61,430 nucleotides of DNA from Hymenobacter lapidiphilus (GCF_013377885.1 NZ_JABKAU010000028.1:1-61430); one strand, 5' to 3'; positions 49,785-59,087 are shown, numbered from the stretch's first letter. Made by a program: numbers and translations. The notes: generated by a model from the sequence alone, not told the origin.

Positions 49785-52700
49785 CTAGAACAGGAAGTCG
49801 AAGCCCACGAACAGCAGCTTCTCTTCGCCGCCCGAGTAGGTGGCGTTAATAACGGCCTGCTTGAGCACATCAACCCATACGCCCCCGCCGTAAGCGGTGT
49901 GGAAGGCTTTGGCACCGGTCTTCACGTCGAAGGGCGAGTACACCCGGGCAGCATCGGCCAGACCCAGAATACCAAACTTGCCCGGTACCAGATAGGCGTT
50001 GAACTCAAACAGCTGCACGCGCACCTCACCATTGGCAAACACCGACGAGCGGCCGGCGTAGCGGGTGCGGCGGTAGCCGCGCAGGTTGGTGGTGCCGCCC
50101 AGCGTGTTGGCCTGGTAGAAGCGGTAGTCGCCTATGTTGCGGGTGGCCCCGATGCGGCCAGCCCAGGTGAGCTGGAACGGGAAGTTAGGCGACAGGTAGA
50201 ACCGGGCCTCCGTGGCCAGGCGGCCGTAGTTGAGCTTCTCGCCGCCGAGCTGGCGGTTGTATTCGGCCGAGTTGTAGATGCGCAGACCAATGCGCGGGTT
50301 TTTGGGCGAGGAGGCTACATCGAGGTTGAGGTAGGTTTTACCGCCCACGTAGCGGTTTAGGCCGAAATCGGAGGCGCGAATGCCCACGGCGGCTCCGCTT
50401 ATGCCGTTGCCGGCTACATCCAGACCCTGCTCAATCTCGCGGCCAATCTGGTTACGCTCTACCCGAAACTGGTCGAACTGCGGGCCGAAGCCGAGCTTGA
50501 GGAAGCTGAAGATTTCTTTTTCCAGCATGGGGTTCACGTACAGCCGCGAGAACCGGATGCGGTACGTGTCGTTGATGTCACGGTTGCGGGTGTCGTCGTC
50601 GTCGGCGAGGATGTTGCGGGTATCGTTGCCCAAGCCGAAGAAATTGTAGAGCAGCTGGGGGCCATAAAGCTGGGCATCGACCCGCAGGTCGAGCTTGCCA
50701 ATGAGGTCGACGAAGTGGCCCTTGTAGCGCACGTTGTAGGCGCTCTGCGAAGGCGAGTAGTTGGCCGCTAGGCTTTGCTCGGTGGCGTAGGGTTCCTTGC
50801 GGAAACCGTAGGTGCGGTAAGTGACGCCGCCACCCAGAAACAGCCGGTCATCGACGTTGAAGCCGAAGTACAGTGCGGGGCCAAAATAATTAAGCGTGTA
50901 GTCTTTGCGGTCGGCGCGCGAGTGCACGTCGTAGCGGCTCACGTCGAGGCCGGGCTCCAGGCGCAGGCGGGCATCGGGGCCGGCTACAATCACGTTGCCC
51001 GAGTCGGCATCGAACACCTGCAGGCGGTGGGCCAGCCCGCGCACATTCGAGCGGTCCACAATCGAGTCGCGCTCAATGCCGCCGATGATGCGGACGAGCG
51101 GACCCTGCTTCACGTCGCCGGTCAGCTCATACTGGTCTTCGCCGGCAAAGCCGTACAGGCGCAGCTCCTTGGTTTCCTTGTTGTCGAAAGTGCGGTCGAA
51201 GATCATCTTCGTCAGCTCGCCTTCTTTGTTGATTTTCTGGACCGAAACGCGGGTTTTGCCGGGCAGGCGCTCCACCACAAACCGTTCGCGCTTCTTCGAG
51301 CCTTTTACTTCGGCCACCTTATTCAGCATGCCCGAGTAGTCGGCTGCCACCTCGGGCAGCAGGTCGCGGCGGCTTTTCAGCTTGGCCACGATTTCGGCCC
51401 CGTGCAGGGCATATATGTCGGCCGGAAAGCGGCCCTTGATGGCGTCCTCAATCACCTTATCGGTGAGGGCCGCCTTCATTTCCTGGGCCTGCTCTACCCA
51501 CTCTTCGCGGGTTACTTCGGCCAAGTACACGCGGTCGTTGCTTAGGGCCGTCAGGTTCAGGCCTTTCCAGTCGGCGTAGTCGTAGCCGAAGTTCTGGAAG
51601 TTGCGGATGGCCCACTTACGCGAGGCCAGATACGGCAGCAGGCCGTCGCCCTTGAAAAAGGCAATGTCGCGGTCTTCGGGTACGGCCGTAAATTTCCGGT
51701 CGCCGTCCTTGTCCTTCTTCTCAGCCCAGCGCCACTGGTCCTCGTGCCGGTCCCAGTCGCCCACCCACATATCAAACAGGCGCGAGCGGGCAAATGCCAC
51801 CTGCTTCACGCTGTTATCGTTGTCGTCGGTGATGCGCTCAAACACTTTGTCGGTGCCCACCAGGTTTTCGGCGAAGCCCAGACTTTCCACATTGCTCTGG
51901 TCGTCCTTGGCATCTTCTTCGAGCGTGCCGGTAATGTTGCCGAAGCGCGGCAGGTACTGGCCCAGCAATGGGTCCTGGGGTACGTAGCGCAGCTCGGGGT
52001 TGGTGTGCAGAATGCCAGCCGCCGACCCCAGTGGGGCCAGGGCAATGGCGGCGTAGGGGTGCTGGGCCGAAATCTGGTCCTGCAGCACATCGGCCGCCGC
52101 GCCAGTGCGCAGCGCGGCCGGCAGCACGGCCGCCGGGTCCTTGTCAATACCGCGGAAGCTGAACAGGCGGCCTTCTTCGTTGCGCAGCTTCAGCGAGGTC
52201 GTCTGCTTGCCGCCACCCACTTTGTAAGGCGTCAGGCCGCCCTTCTCGGTGGCCAGGTCGAGCACCGGAAACGTAACGGGCGTAGCCCACTCTTTCCGGT
52301 AGTGCTCACCAAACAGAAATTTATGAAACTTGCCCCGGTCGGCGTAGCGGGGATTTACGGCCACCGTAATCGTCGAGTCGCGGTAGTCGGGGCGGTTGGC
52401 GGGCAGGCCGTTGCTGGGCTGCTCGGCCACGGCTACCTCGGCCTGCCGGGCATACATGGGCGTGCGGAACACGAGGCGGCCGGTGTCGCCGGTGCCTTCG
52501 GGCACGTAGTACTCCACCCACACCTCGCCGTTGTCGTAGTAATTCACGCGGGCAAAGCCTTTCTCCTTGTCGGAAAACAGGGCGTCGCCGCCCGAGCCGG
52601 GCTTTACGTGCTGGGTTTTGCAGCCCGAGCCGCTGACGATGTGGTTGAGGTTACCCTCTTTGAAATATTGCAGGTTGTGCTCGTGGCCAGCCGCGTATAC

Positions 52701-53690
52701 AATGTTGGGGTATTTCTCGAAAATGTCCGTCAGGCCCTTCTTGTAGGCCTGGTAGAGCGGGTGCGGAATGTCCTGGCTTACGCCGCCATACTTGCGGGCA
52801 AACGGGTAGATGGAGCCAATGACGGGCAGCGGCAGGTAGGCGTACTTATAAACAATGGAGAGCGGAAAAATATGGTCGCCGAGCGTAAAGTAGCCGCCAT
52901 GGATGCCGTCGGAATACAGCGGATGGTGGGCCACGACCACAATGTTTTTGCCGGCGTTGCGCTGGATAATGTCTTCGAGGCGGGTAAAGAAGTCGGTTTC
53001 GTTGGCCACGCCGCAGTTGCTGTTGCCACCGGCCGGCCGGTCGCCGGCCGGCTGCAGAAACCACTGCGAGTTGATGGCAATCATTACCAGATCATCCTGC
53101 AGCCGGATTTCGACCGGGCCGGGGCAGGCATCGCGCGGCAAAAAGAAGTCGCCGGTGTAGGGGAAGGCGGCCGAGTCGGAGCGCAGGTAGTCTTCTACAA
53201 ACTGCTGCTCGCGGTTTACCTGCGCCACGCTGCCCCGCTGGCCCTGTTTCCAGTCGTGGTTGCCGGGTATCATGTACTTCTCGCCCGCGTAGTCGCGCAG
53301 GGTTTTCAGCTGGCCCACCATGCGGCGCTCCGACTCTTTGCGGTCGTAAGCGCCTTCGGGCGGCAGGCCGTACTCGTAAATATTGTCGCCCAGAAACACG
53401 GTGGAGCTTTTGGCTCCGGCCGCCAGAATCTGCTTGCGCATCAGGTTAAGCGAGGGCTCGCCACCATTCGACTCCAGCTCGGGCTTGCCCACGTCGCCGA
53501 TGAGGAACATGGAGTAGCGAATGCGCGAGGTGTCGGGCGGGGTTTTGGATTCCCAGTTGACACCGGCCCCGCGGTAGTTGGGTCGTTCGAGGTGGGGCGT
53601 CTGGACCTTCGCTTTTTCCTGAGCCAAGGCCGGAGCCGTAACGCCGAACAAGGCCAGCAGCAAAGTCAGCAGCAGATAATTTCGATTCAT
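49785..53690 (-). CDS. Metallophosphoesterase fused to a kinase-like middle region and an outer-membrane barrel
   Basis: 1301 residues from the ATG at 53690, which starts a signal peptide (VTAPALAQEK). Residues about 55-420 are a calcineurin-type phosphoesterase with all motifs: FLIGDVGKPE, VFLGDNIYEYGLP, MIPGNHDWKQGQ near 144, VVVAHHPLYSDGIHGG near 253 and YAAGHEHNLQYF near 336. Residues about 480-900 are unassigned but contain SRLFDMWVGDWDRHEDQWRW near 643 and VPEDRDIAFFKGDG near 670, reminiscent of an atypical kinase active site. From about 935 to the end is BamA/D15-like barrel sequence ending VGFDFLF. Probably an outer-membrane enzyme with the phosphoesterase in the periplasm or outside. 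Confidence 0.85.
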   Translation of the reverse strand: MNRNYLLLTLLLALFGVTAPALAQEKAKVQTPHLERPNYRGAGVNWESKTPPDTSRIRYSMFLIGDVGKPELESNGGEPSLNLMRKQILAAGAKSSTVFLGDNIYEYGLPPEGAYDRKESERRMVGQLKTLRDYAGEKYMIPGNHDWKQGQRGSVAQVNREQQFVEDYLRSDSAAFPYTGDFFLPRDACPGPVEIRLQDDLVMIAINSQWFLQPAGDRPAGGNSNCGVANETDFFTRLEDIIQRNAGKNIVVVAHHPLYSDGIHGGYFTLGDHIFPLSIVYKYAYLPLPVIGSIYPFARKYGGVSQDIPHPLYQAYKKGLTDIFEKYPNIVYAAGHEHNLQYFKEGNLNHIVSGSGCKTQHVKPGSGGDALFSDKEKGFARVNYYDNGEVWVEYYVPEGTGDTGRLVFRTPMYARQAEVAVAEQPSNGLPANRPDYRDSTITVAVNPRYADRGKFHKFLFGEHYRKEWATPVTFPVLDLATEKGGLTPYKVGGGKQTTSLKLRNEEGRLFSFRGIDKDPAAVLPAALRTGAAADVLQDQISAQHPYAAIALAPLGSAAGILHTNPELRYVPQDPLLGQYLPRFGNITGTLEEDAKDDQSNVESLGFAENLVGTDKVFERITDDNDNSVKQVAFARSRLFDMWVGDWDRHEDQWRWAEKKDKDGDRKFTAVPEDRDIAFFKGDGLLPYLASRKWAIRNFQNFGYDYADWKGLNLTALSNDRVYLAEVTREEWVEQAQEMKAALTDKVIEDAIKGRFPADIYALHGAEIVAKLKSRRDLLPEVAADYSGMLNKVAEVKGSKKRERFVVERLPGKTRVSVQKINKEGELTKMIFDRTFDNKETKELRLYGFAGEDQYELTGDVKQGPLVRIIGGIERDSIVDRSNVRGLAHRLQVFDADSGNVIVAGPDARLRLEPGLDVSRYDVHSRADRKDYTLNYFGPALYFGFNVDDRLFLGGGVTYRTYGFRKEPYATEQSLAANYSPSQSAYNVRYKGHFVDLIGKLDLRVDAQLYGPQLLYNFFGLGNDTRNILADDDDTRNRDINDTYRIRFSRLYVNPMLEKEIFSFLKLGFGPQFDQFRVERNQIGREIEQGLDVAGNGISGAAVGIRASDFGLNRYVGGKTYLNLDVASSPKNPRIGLRIYNSAEYNRQLGGEKLNYGRLATEARFYLSPNFPFQLTWAGRIGATRNIGDYRFYQANTLGGTTNLRGYRRTRYAGRSSVFANGEVRVQLFEFNAYLVPGKFGILGLADAARVYSPFDVKTGAKAFHTAYGGGVWVDVLKQAVINATYSGGEEKLLFVGFDFLF

Positions 53691-53938
53691 ACAATAAAAC
53701 AGGGGGTGCGAAGTCGGGGGCAGGGCGTAGCGGGCGGGGCCGGCTACAGACTGAACAACAAAAAAGACCGTAAACTTACCCAACACAAGGCATAAACGCT
53801 GTTTGGGCCGGGCCGGTGTGCTGCCCTACGCAATTCGCGGAAGCACGGTTGGGGCGGGTGCGCCAACTTCGCGGGCCCGAATAGCGTTGTAAGCCCCATC
53901 GGCCCCCGTTTACTCTTCCCGTGCCCCTGCTCTTCCCA

Positions 53939-55180
53939 ATGGAAACTGCTCTTACCCCGTCTCCGGCCAAGGCCGAAATTATCAAGAATGCCAAGGCCCA
54001 TGTGATGGCGCTGCTTGAAGAAAAGCTGCCTTCCAAACTGGTGTACCACTCGCCCCGGCACACGGCCCAGGTGGTAAAAGAGGCCAAAGCGCTGGGCGAG
54101 GCCGCCGGCCTGGAGGGTCCCGACCAGGAGGCGCTGCTGCTGGCCGCCTGGTTTCACGATGTGGGCTACATCGACACTTACGACGGCCACGAATTCCGGA
54201 GTGCCGAGCTGGCGGGCGAGTGGCTGACCGGCCAGCACTACCCGCCCGAGCGGGTGACGCTGATACAAAGCCTTATTAAGGCCACGCACCGCGAGGCCGA
54301 GCGACGTATGCCGTTGGAAAAGCTGCTCGTAGATGCCGACATGAGTGGCATGGGCCGCGAAGACTTCTTTGCCAACGGGGAGCTGTTGCGGGCCGAGTGG
54401 GAAGCCGCGCTGGGTCGCACCTTCAGTAACACCGACTGGGCCGAGAGCCAGCTCGACTTCCTGTCCAACGCCCACTTCTATTCGTCGGAGGGCAAGAAGC
54501 GCTACGAAAAGCAGTTCAAGGACAATATTAAGGCTCAGCGCAAGGCTCTCAAGAAAACCGAGAAAAAGCGCAAGAAGAAAGATGAGGAAGCCGATGGTAC
54601 CTTCGCCGAGCCTAAGCGGGGTATCGAAACCATGTTCCGGACCATGTACAGCAACCACATGAAGCTGTCGGATATGGCTGATAAGAAGGCGAGCATGATG
54701 ATTTCGCTCAACGCCGTGCTCATGTCGCTCATCATCACCTACTTCGGGGCCAAGCTGGGCGGCACCTCGGCCGCGCTTACCAATGTGGGCGTCATTCAGA
54801 ACCCCATCATTGCCGTGCCCATGGGCATTTTGCTGGCTACGGCTCTGGGTTCGGTAATCACCGCCATCCTGTGCGCCCAGCCCGATGTAACGAGCTTCAA
54901 ATGGCTCAAGCGCAGCCCCCAGATTGCCACCAACCGCCGCGTGAACCTGCTGTTTTTCGGCAACTTCAGCAAGCTTAGCCTCGACGACTTCCAAAGCGGC
55001 ATGCACGAACTGATGAAGAACGGCGAGTCGGTGTACACTAATATGGTGACGGATGTGTATTACCTCGGCGACGTGCTCACGCGCAAGTACCGCCTGCTGC
55101 GCCTGAGCTACACCATCTTCATGGTGGGCCTGATTCTGACGGCGCTGTCGTTCGGTATCGCGCTGCTGTACAAGATGTAG
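53939..55180 (+). CDS. HD-domain protein with C-terminal PycTM (Pycsar effector-like) region
   Basis: 413 residues from the ATG at 53939. Residues about 10-190 are an HD phosphohydrolase: His in YHSPRHT, AAWFHDVGYIDTYDGHEFRSA with the HD pair near 73, and the later Asp in KLLVDADMSGMG. A basic Lys-rich linker (about 200-220) leads to the PF18967/DUF5706-type region: MYSNHMKLSDMADKKASMMI, with membrane spans near 250-270, 287-313 and 390-413. This membrane module is the effector of Pycsar anti-phage systems, where a cyclic pyrimidine nucleotide triggers membrane damage. Stand-alone HD-PycTM genes also occur outside known systems. Convergent with a cyclase-like gene. Confidence 0.85.
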   Translation: METALTPSPAKAEIIKNAKAHVMALLEEKLPSKLVYHSPRHTAQVVKEAKALGEAAGLEGPDQEALLLAAWFHDVGYIDTYDGHEFRSAELAGEWLTGQHYPPERVTLIQSLIKATHREAERRMPLEKLLVDADMSGMGREDFFANGELLRAEWEAALGRTFSNTDWAESQLDFLSNAHFYSSEGKKRYEKQFKDNIKAQRKALKKTEKKRKKKDEEADGTFAEPKRGIETMFRTMYSNHMKLSDMADKKASMMISLNAVLMSLIITYFGAKLGGTSAALTNVGVIQNPIIAVPMGILLATALGSVITAILCAQPDVTSFKWLKRSPQIATNRRVNLLFFGNFSKLSLDDFQSGMHELMKNGESVYTNMVTDVYYLGDVLTRKYRLLRLSYTIFMVGLILTALSFGIALLYKM

Positions 55181-55218
55181 CGTAAGCAGAAGTTGTCGTC
55201 TGTCATAAAGTCAAAAAA

Positions 55219-55308
55219 CGTTATGCTGAGCGCAGCCGAAGCATCTCTACTGCAACAGTAACTGTATACTACTGCGGTAGAGATGCTTCGGCTGCGCTCA
55301 GCATGACG
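55219..55308. repeat. Dispersed palindrome, GTCATnCTGAGCG family
   Basis: Outer arms CGTTATGCTGAGCGCAGCCG and its inverse extend through AAGCATCTCTAC / GTAGAGATGCTT around a 25-base middle. It lies between the convergent HD-PycTM and DUF2652 genes and may terminate both. Confidence 0.8.
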
Positions 55309-55388
55309 TGCTGTTTACAGTCAGCAGTTTTACAAACAGCTTCTGTATTGGTTTTTTGCGGTGTTAAGGATACCGATAGTTCCAGTAC

Positions 55389-56555
55389 CTAACCCGCTAC
55401 CAGCCGGGTCAGCCCCCGCAGCGACTGGCCCAGGAAACGGTGCAGCCGGCGCAGCTGGCCGAAGCGGATGAGGCGCGTGCTGCTGGCAATGTGGCCGTAG
55501 CGCAGCTCCAGCGTAAGCAGGCAGGAGGCGTCGGTTATGGGCTCCAGATGAAAGAAAAGCAGGGCGTTGGGGAAGAGGCGGAAGTGCGAAATCTTCTCCA
55601 CGTACGTGTAGCGCCCGTCGTCGTCGCGCAGGATCTGCACGGTCTGGAAATCAATCTGGCCATTGAGCAGCCCCACTTTGTAGCTCGTGCCCAGCCGGCC
55701 GGCCTTGCTTACATCGAAGCGGCTGGCGGTGGCCCCGGCCAGCCAGCAGTGGCGCAGGCGCAGTGCCCCCACCACCCGCAGGGCATACTCGGCCGGTACG
55801 GGCAGCGCCCGGCGCACCTTCAGGCGGCCGCTGTGGCCGGGCATCGGTTCATCGGTGCTGGTAGAGCCGGGTAGCGAGGGGGCGTTCAGCAGCAGCCGCA
55901 ACGGCGAGAGGTAGGCGTAGTGGTAGGGGGTGTGGCCCAGGAAGTCGTAGTGGGTGGAGCCGGGCAGCAGGCGCGTCCAGGCAAAGGCGCGGGCCAGTTC
56001 GGCGGGCGGCTGGGTGCTCGTATAGCCCTCCGTGAGCAGGATGTACTCGGCACCGGAAATGTCGTTTTTCAGCAGCCGGTGTACCACAATCACGTCGTGG
56101 CCCATGAGCTTGGTATGATGCCGGATACGCGCCACGCTCACGCGGCCGTAGTGCACCACAATTTTAAGCGTGAGCACCATTTCGCGCAGGGCGGCGGCCA
56201 GGTCCGAGTCGGTGTCCTGCTCCACCAGCAGCAGGTAGTTCTGGAAATCGAGGTAGATGCGGCGGCACTGCTGCACCAGCTCGCGGGCCGAAGGGGGCGG
56301 GCCGAGCCGGTAAAATAGCACGGCGTCGCCCTGAATCTCGTTTACTTCCAGCTCTAGCGTGTTGGCCTCGATGAGGATTTCGAGCAGATCGGCCACCAGA
56401 AACGGGGCCTGCGGGCTGCCCGACTGCTCGATGAAGCGCGTGAAGCCGCTGATATCGGGAATAAACAGCAGGGCCGGCTGCTGCCCGTCGAAGGCCGAGG
56501 TGGCCACGGTGCCAATGCGCCGCCTTCTGGCTCGTAAGTCTTCCAGTACGCCCAT
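55389..56555 (-). CDS. DUF2652 class III nucleotide-cyclase-like protein
   Basis: 388 residues, cytosolic. The N-terminal half has the class III cyclase layout: FIPDISGFTRFIEQS near residue 30 (first metal Asp, as in FxDIxGFT), EIQGDAVLFYRLG near 76 (second metal Asp) and KLMGHDVIVVHRLLKND near 150, the place of GxxVNxAARL. There the transition-state Arg is kept but the Asn is Ile, so catalysis is uncertain or altered. The C-terminal half (from about 230) ends in an SRPBCC-like strand-rich section. This combination is the DUF2652 family. Its convergent partner carries a cyclic-nucleotide-responsive membrane effector module. Confidence 0.82.
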   Translation of the reverse strand: MGVLEDLRARRRRIGTVATSAFDGQQPALLFIPDISGFTRFIEQSGSPQAPFLVADLLEILIEANTLELEVNEIQGDAVLFYRLGPPPSARELVQQCRRIYLDFQNYLLLVEQDTDSDLAAALREMVLTLKIVVHYGRVSVARIRHHTKLMGHDVIVVHRLLKNDISGAEYILLTEGYTSTQPPAELARAFAWTRLLPGSTHYDFLGHTPYHYAYLSPLRLLLNAPSLPGSTSTDEPMPGHSGRLKVRRALPVPAEYALRVVGALRLRHCWLAGATASRFDVSKAGRLGTSYKVGLLNGQIDFQTVQILRDDDGRYTYVEKISHFRLFPNALLFFHLEPITDASCLLTLELRYGHIASSTRLIRFGQLRRLHRFLGQSLRGLTRLVAG

Positions 56556-56608
56556 AAAAATCGGATAAAGGCACCTGCGTAGCGCCGCCCGCCGAAGATA
56601 CGCGCCAT

Positions 56609-56639
56609 TTGGCCCGCCTGCGCTTTCGGCGTACCTTTG
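56609..56639 (+). promoter_or_regulatory. Promoter of the tRNA-Arg gene
   Basis: TTG at 56609-56611, a 20-base spacer and TACCTTTG at 56632-56639, 15 bases before the mature tRNA 5' end. Confidence 0.7.
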
Positions 56640-56654
56640 GGCCCCGGAGCACCC

Positions 56655-56726
56655 GGCTGCGTAGTTTAATGGATAAAACGAGCGTTTCCTAAACGCTTGA
56701 TATGGGTTCGATTCCCGTCGCGGCTA
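56655..56726 (+). tRNA. tRNA-Arg (anticodon CCU)
   Basis: A full cloverleaf can be drawn. Acceptor GGCTGCG/CGCGGCT (7 pairs with two G-U), D stem GTTT/AAAC, anticodon stem AGCGT/ACGCT with loop TTCCTAA giving anticodon CCT, and T arm ATGGG-TTCGATT-CCCGT. Discriminator A, CCA not encoded. It reads AGG codons. The integrase gene begins 171 bases downstream, so its 3' end is the likely integration site of the adjoining element. Confidence 0.93.
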
Positions 56727-56749
56727 CAACCACCCATTACGGGAGGTCC

Positions 56750-56811
56750 CACAAATGTCCTTAAAATGCCTGCAAAACCCGTAAGGGCGCGGTTTTTTAA
56801 GGGCATTTGTG
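56750..56811. repeat. Inverted repeat between tRNA-Arg and integrase
   Basis: CACAAATGTCCTTAAAA and its inverse (16 of 17 matching) flank a 28-base middle. It could end tRNA transcription or be an integrase arm-site. Confidence 0.55.
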
Positions 56812-56896
56812 TTTTATATCTACCACCTTATTTACGTCTTGTTGCACTATTATTGCCCCCAATTAAGCCCCCACATACTACCCATCTGCCCCCACT

Positions 56897-58183
56897 ATGA
56901 AAATCCACTACGAGCGTCGGGCGGACCGCCCGGATTCTGACGGCTGTTGCGCTATTCATATTCGGCTTGTTTTCGAGGGGCAACGCCTGCGCGTGGCGAC
57001 CGGGGAGCGGTGCAAGGCGGCCGATTGGAATGTGAAAAGCGGCGGGTTCAGAAAGTCGTTTACGGACCTGGATAATGCGGTTATCAGGCTTCAAAAGCTG
57101 CGCAACCGGATAGAAACGACCTACAGCAACCTTCGCACAAAGCATGGTGCGGTAACGGCCGCGCAACTAAAGTCGGCGCTGGTAGTGGCGGCGGCGGGCC
57201 CGGTGCCGGGGTTGGTGGAATTGTTCGGGGAGTACGTGATGGCGATGCCGGGGCTGGGTTTTGCGGCCAATACGGTGCGTGCTTACGGGTCGGTGCGGAA
57301 TGCGCTGGCCGAGTGGTTGGGGGGCAGGGAGGGCATGCAGCTGGCTGATTTTGATATGGTGGCCTACGAGGACTTGCTCGGGTGGCTGCGGACGGTGCGG
57401 GGGCTGGCCGACAATTCGGTGGCGGGCTTTGTGAAGCGGCTCAAACCGTTTTTGTTGTGGGCGCGCGAAACCCGCGGGCTGACGCTGGCCCTGGACCCCT
57501 CGAAGCTGAAAGTAGAGTGGGAGCAGGTGGAAAAGGTGTGGCTGTCGGCTGATGAGCTGGCCGCGGTGGCAGTGGCGGTGCTGCCGGCGGGCCTTACGCG
57601 GGTGCGGGATGCCTTCGCCTTCTGCTGCTACACGGGCCTGCGCTACTCGGACCTGCACGATTTACACGCTGGTAACCTGCAGGACTGGAACGGCAGTAAG
57701 GTGTTGCGCCTGACCCAGACGAAAACCCGCACCGGCGTGAGCATCTACCTGACCCCGCCCGCGCTGGCGCTGCTGGCCCGCTATGAGAGTACGCGGGTGC
57801 GGCTGCTGCCGGTGATGACCAACCAGGTGATGAACCGGGCACTGAAACGTATCTGCCGGCTGGCGGGCGTAACGTCGTCGGTGGAGGTGGTCGAGAAAGT
57901 GGCCGGTCGGATACTGAAGCAGGCGGTGCCCAAGTGGGAACTGGTGACGATGCACACGGCCCGGCATACATTCGCCACGCAAAGTTTGATGCGGGGCATG
58001 CCGGTGGAGGTGCTGCAGAAAGTGCTGGGCCACGCCAACATCAAGACGACGCTGATTTATGCGAAGGTGGTGGAGGACTTCCAGCACCATACGATGAAAC
58101 GAATCTGGGAGGGTGAGGGAGCTACCGACAACGCGGGGACCCTGGACAGCCAGATTTGCGCCGTGGAACCAACGGCGGCCTGA
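56897..58183 (+). CDS. Tyrosine recombinase (integrase)
   Basis: 428 residues, typical of Bacteroidota integrases. An arm-type DNA-binding domain (about 1-90, with IHIRLVFEGQRLRVATGERC) is followed by a SAM-like core-binding domain (about 100-200). The catalytic domain has Arg in CYTGLRYSDLHDL near 248, HxxR in TMHTARHTFATQS near 353 and LGHANIKTTLIYAKV with the nucleophile Tyr near 388. All catalytic residues are intact, so it should be active. It starts 171 bases after tRNA-Arg and reads away from it. A terminator follows at 58209. Confidence 0.94.
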   Translation: MKIHYERRADRPDSDGCCAIHIRLVFEGQRLRVATGERCKAADWNVKSGGFRKSFTDLDNAVIRLQKLRNRIETTYSNLRTKHGAVTAAQLKSALVVAAAGPVPGLVELFGEYVMAMPGLGFAANTVRAYGSVRNALAEWLGGREGMQLADFDMVAYEDLLGWLRTVRGLADNSVAGFVKRLKPFLLWARETRGLTLALDPSKLKVEWEQVEKVWLSADELAAVAVAVLPAGLTRVRDAFAFCCYTGLRYSDLHDLHAGNLQDWNGSKVLRLTQTKTRTGVSIYLTPPALALLARYESTRVRLLPVMTNQVMNRALKRICRLAGVTSSVEVVEKVAGRILKQAVPKWELVTMHTARHTFATQSLMRGMPVEVLQKVLGHANIKTTLIYAKVVEDFQHHTMKRIWEGEGATDNAGTLDSQICAVEPTAA

Positions 58184-58208
58184 ACGAACCCTTCTACCTG
58201 CACCACCC

Positions 58209-58235
58209 GGCCCGCTAACGTAGCGGGCCTTTTTT
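58209..58235 (+). terminator. Intrinsic terminator after the integrase
   Basis: GGCCCGCT/AGCGGGCC stem with a 5-base loop, followed by six T. Confidence 0.8.
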
Positions 58236-58439
58236 GTAGGTGCCGGGTTCACCAATCCGCCTGGCAGCCTCAGCGGCCGTTATCGTTGTGGGCGGTGGTG
58301 TCGACGAGCACAAGGCCGACAACAGCAGTAGTGCAGTAGGGCGAATCATACACCACTATACGCTACCGGCAATTATAGCAGAAATTACAGTTTACTAGAC
58401 AATTTATTCTGATTACTGTAATTATCTGTATAATTGTGT
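58236..58439. other. Upstream region of the nuclease gene
   Basis: No gene seen. The last 70 bases are AT-rich (CAATTTATTCTGATTACTG) and should hold the promoter. Confidence 0.35.
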
Positions 58440-59066
58440 ATGAAATCTGTAGTCCTGCTTTGCTGCTGTTCCCTGATTTTACTGCCGCTGCCCTCTTCGG
58501 CTCAGGTAGTGCGGGCTTCGGCGCTGAACAGAAAGCCAGCGGTGGCGCTGAATTCGGCGGCTCCGCGTTGGGGGGCGGGGCCGGAATTCGGCAGTGTGCG
58601 GCGAGTGCTCGATGCCGATACCTATGAAGTGCTGTTGCCGGCCGGGCTGGTTCGGGTTCGGCTGCTGGGGGTGGATGCGCCGGAACTGAGCCAGCCTTTC
58701 GGGCGGCGGGCGGCCGATTCGGTAGTGGGTCTGCTACGGGGGCGGGTGCTGAAGGTAGAACGGCTGGGGGTTGACGGCTACGGCCGCACGCTGGCCGGGC
58801 TGCGGGTGGGAGTGGCCTTGGGGCCATTGGCCGGGCCGTTCGAGCGGCGATGGTTGCGGGTGGATAGCATACTGGTGGCGCGGGGCTTGGCCTGGGCTTA
58901 CGAGCCTGGCCAAACGGCGCCCACGCTGGCGGGGCTGCAGGAGCTGGCCCGGCGCAAGCGGCGCGGGCTGTGGAAATGCGGGCCTACTACGGTGGTGCGG
59001 CCGGGCGTCTGGCGGGCGCTCAACAAACAGGAAAAAGCGAGTGCCTGGGGTGGCTGTACCTGGTAG
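58440..59066 (+). CDS. Secreted SNase-like (thermonuclease) protein
   Basis: 208 residues from the ATG at 58440 with a signal peptide (LPLPSSAQVV) containing an unusual run of Cys (LLCCCSL). The mature part is a staphylococcal-nuclease fold: VRRVLDADTYEVLLP near 54 (first metal Asp), VRVRLLGVDAPELSQPFG near 73 with catalytic Arg, Asp and Glu, VERLGVDGYGRTLAGL near 105 with the second catalytic Arg, and LARRKRRGLWKCG as the closing helix. Calcium-dependent cleavage of DNA and RNA outside the cytosol is expected. First cargo gene after the integrase, likely scavenging or anti-competitor use. Confidence 0.88.
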   Translation: MKSVVLLCCCSLILLPLPSSAQVVRASALNRKPAVALNSAAPRWGAGPEFGSVRRVLDADTYEVLLPAGLVRVRLLGVDAPELSQPFGRRAADSVVGLLRGRVLKVERLGVDGYGRTLAGLRVGVALGPLAGPFERRWLRVDSILVARGLAWAYEPGQTAPTLAGLQELARRKRRGLWKCGPTTVVRPGVWRALNKQEKASAWGGCTW

Positions 59067-59087
59067 CTCGGCTAATAAAACAGCTGT

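Noticed and set aside
51744..53795. 683-codon open frame on the + strand opposite the metallophosphoesterase gene
   Set aside because: Antisense shadow; repetitive Val/Ala/Gly/His composition typical of a reversed high-GC frame, while the minus frame has all phosphoesterase motifs.
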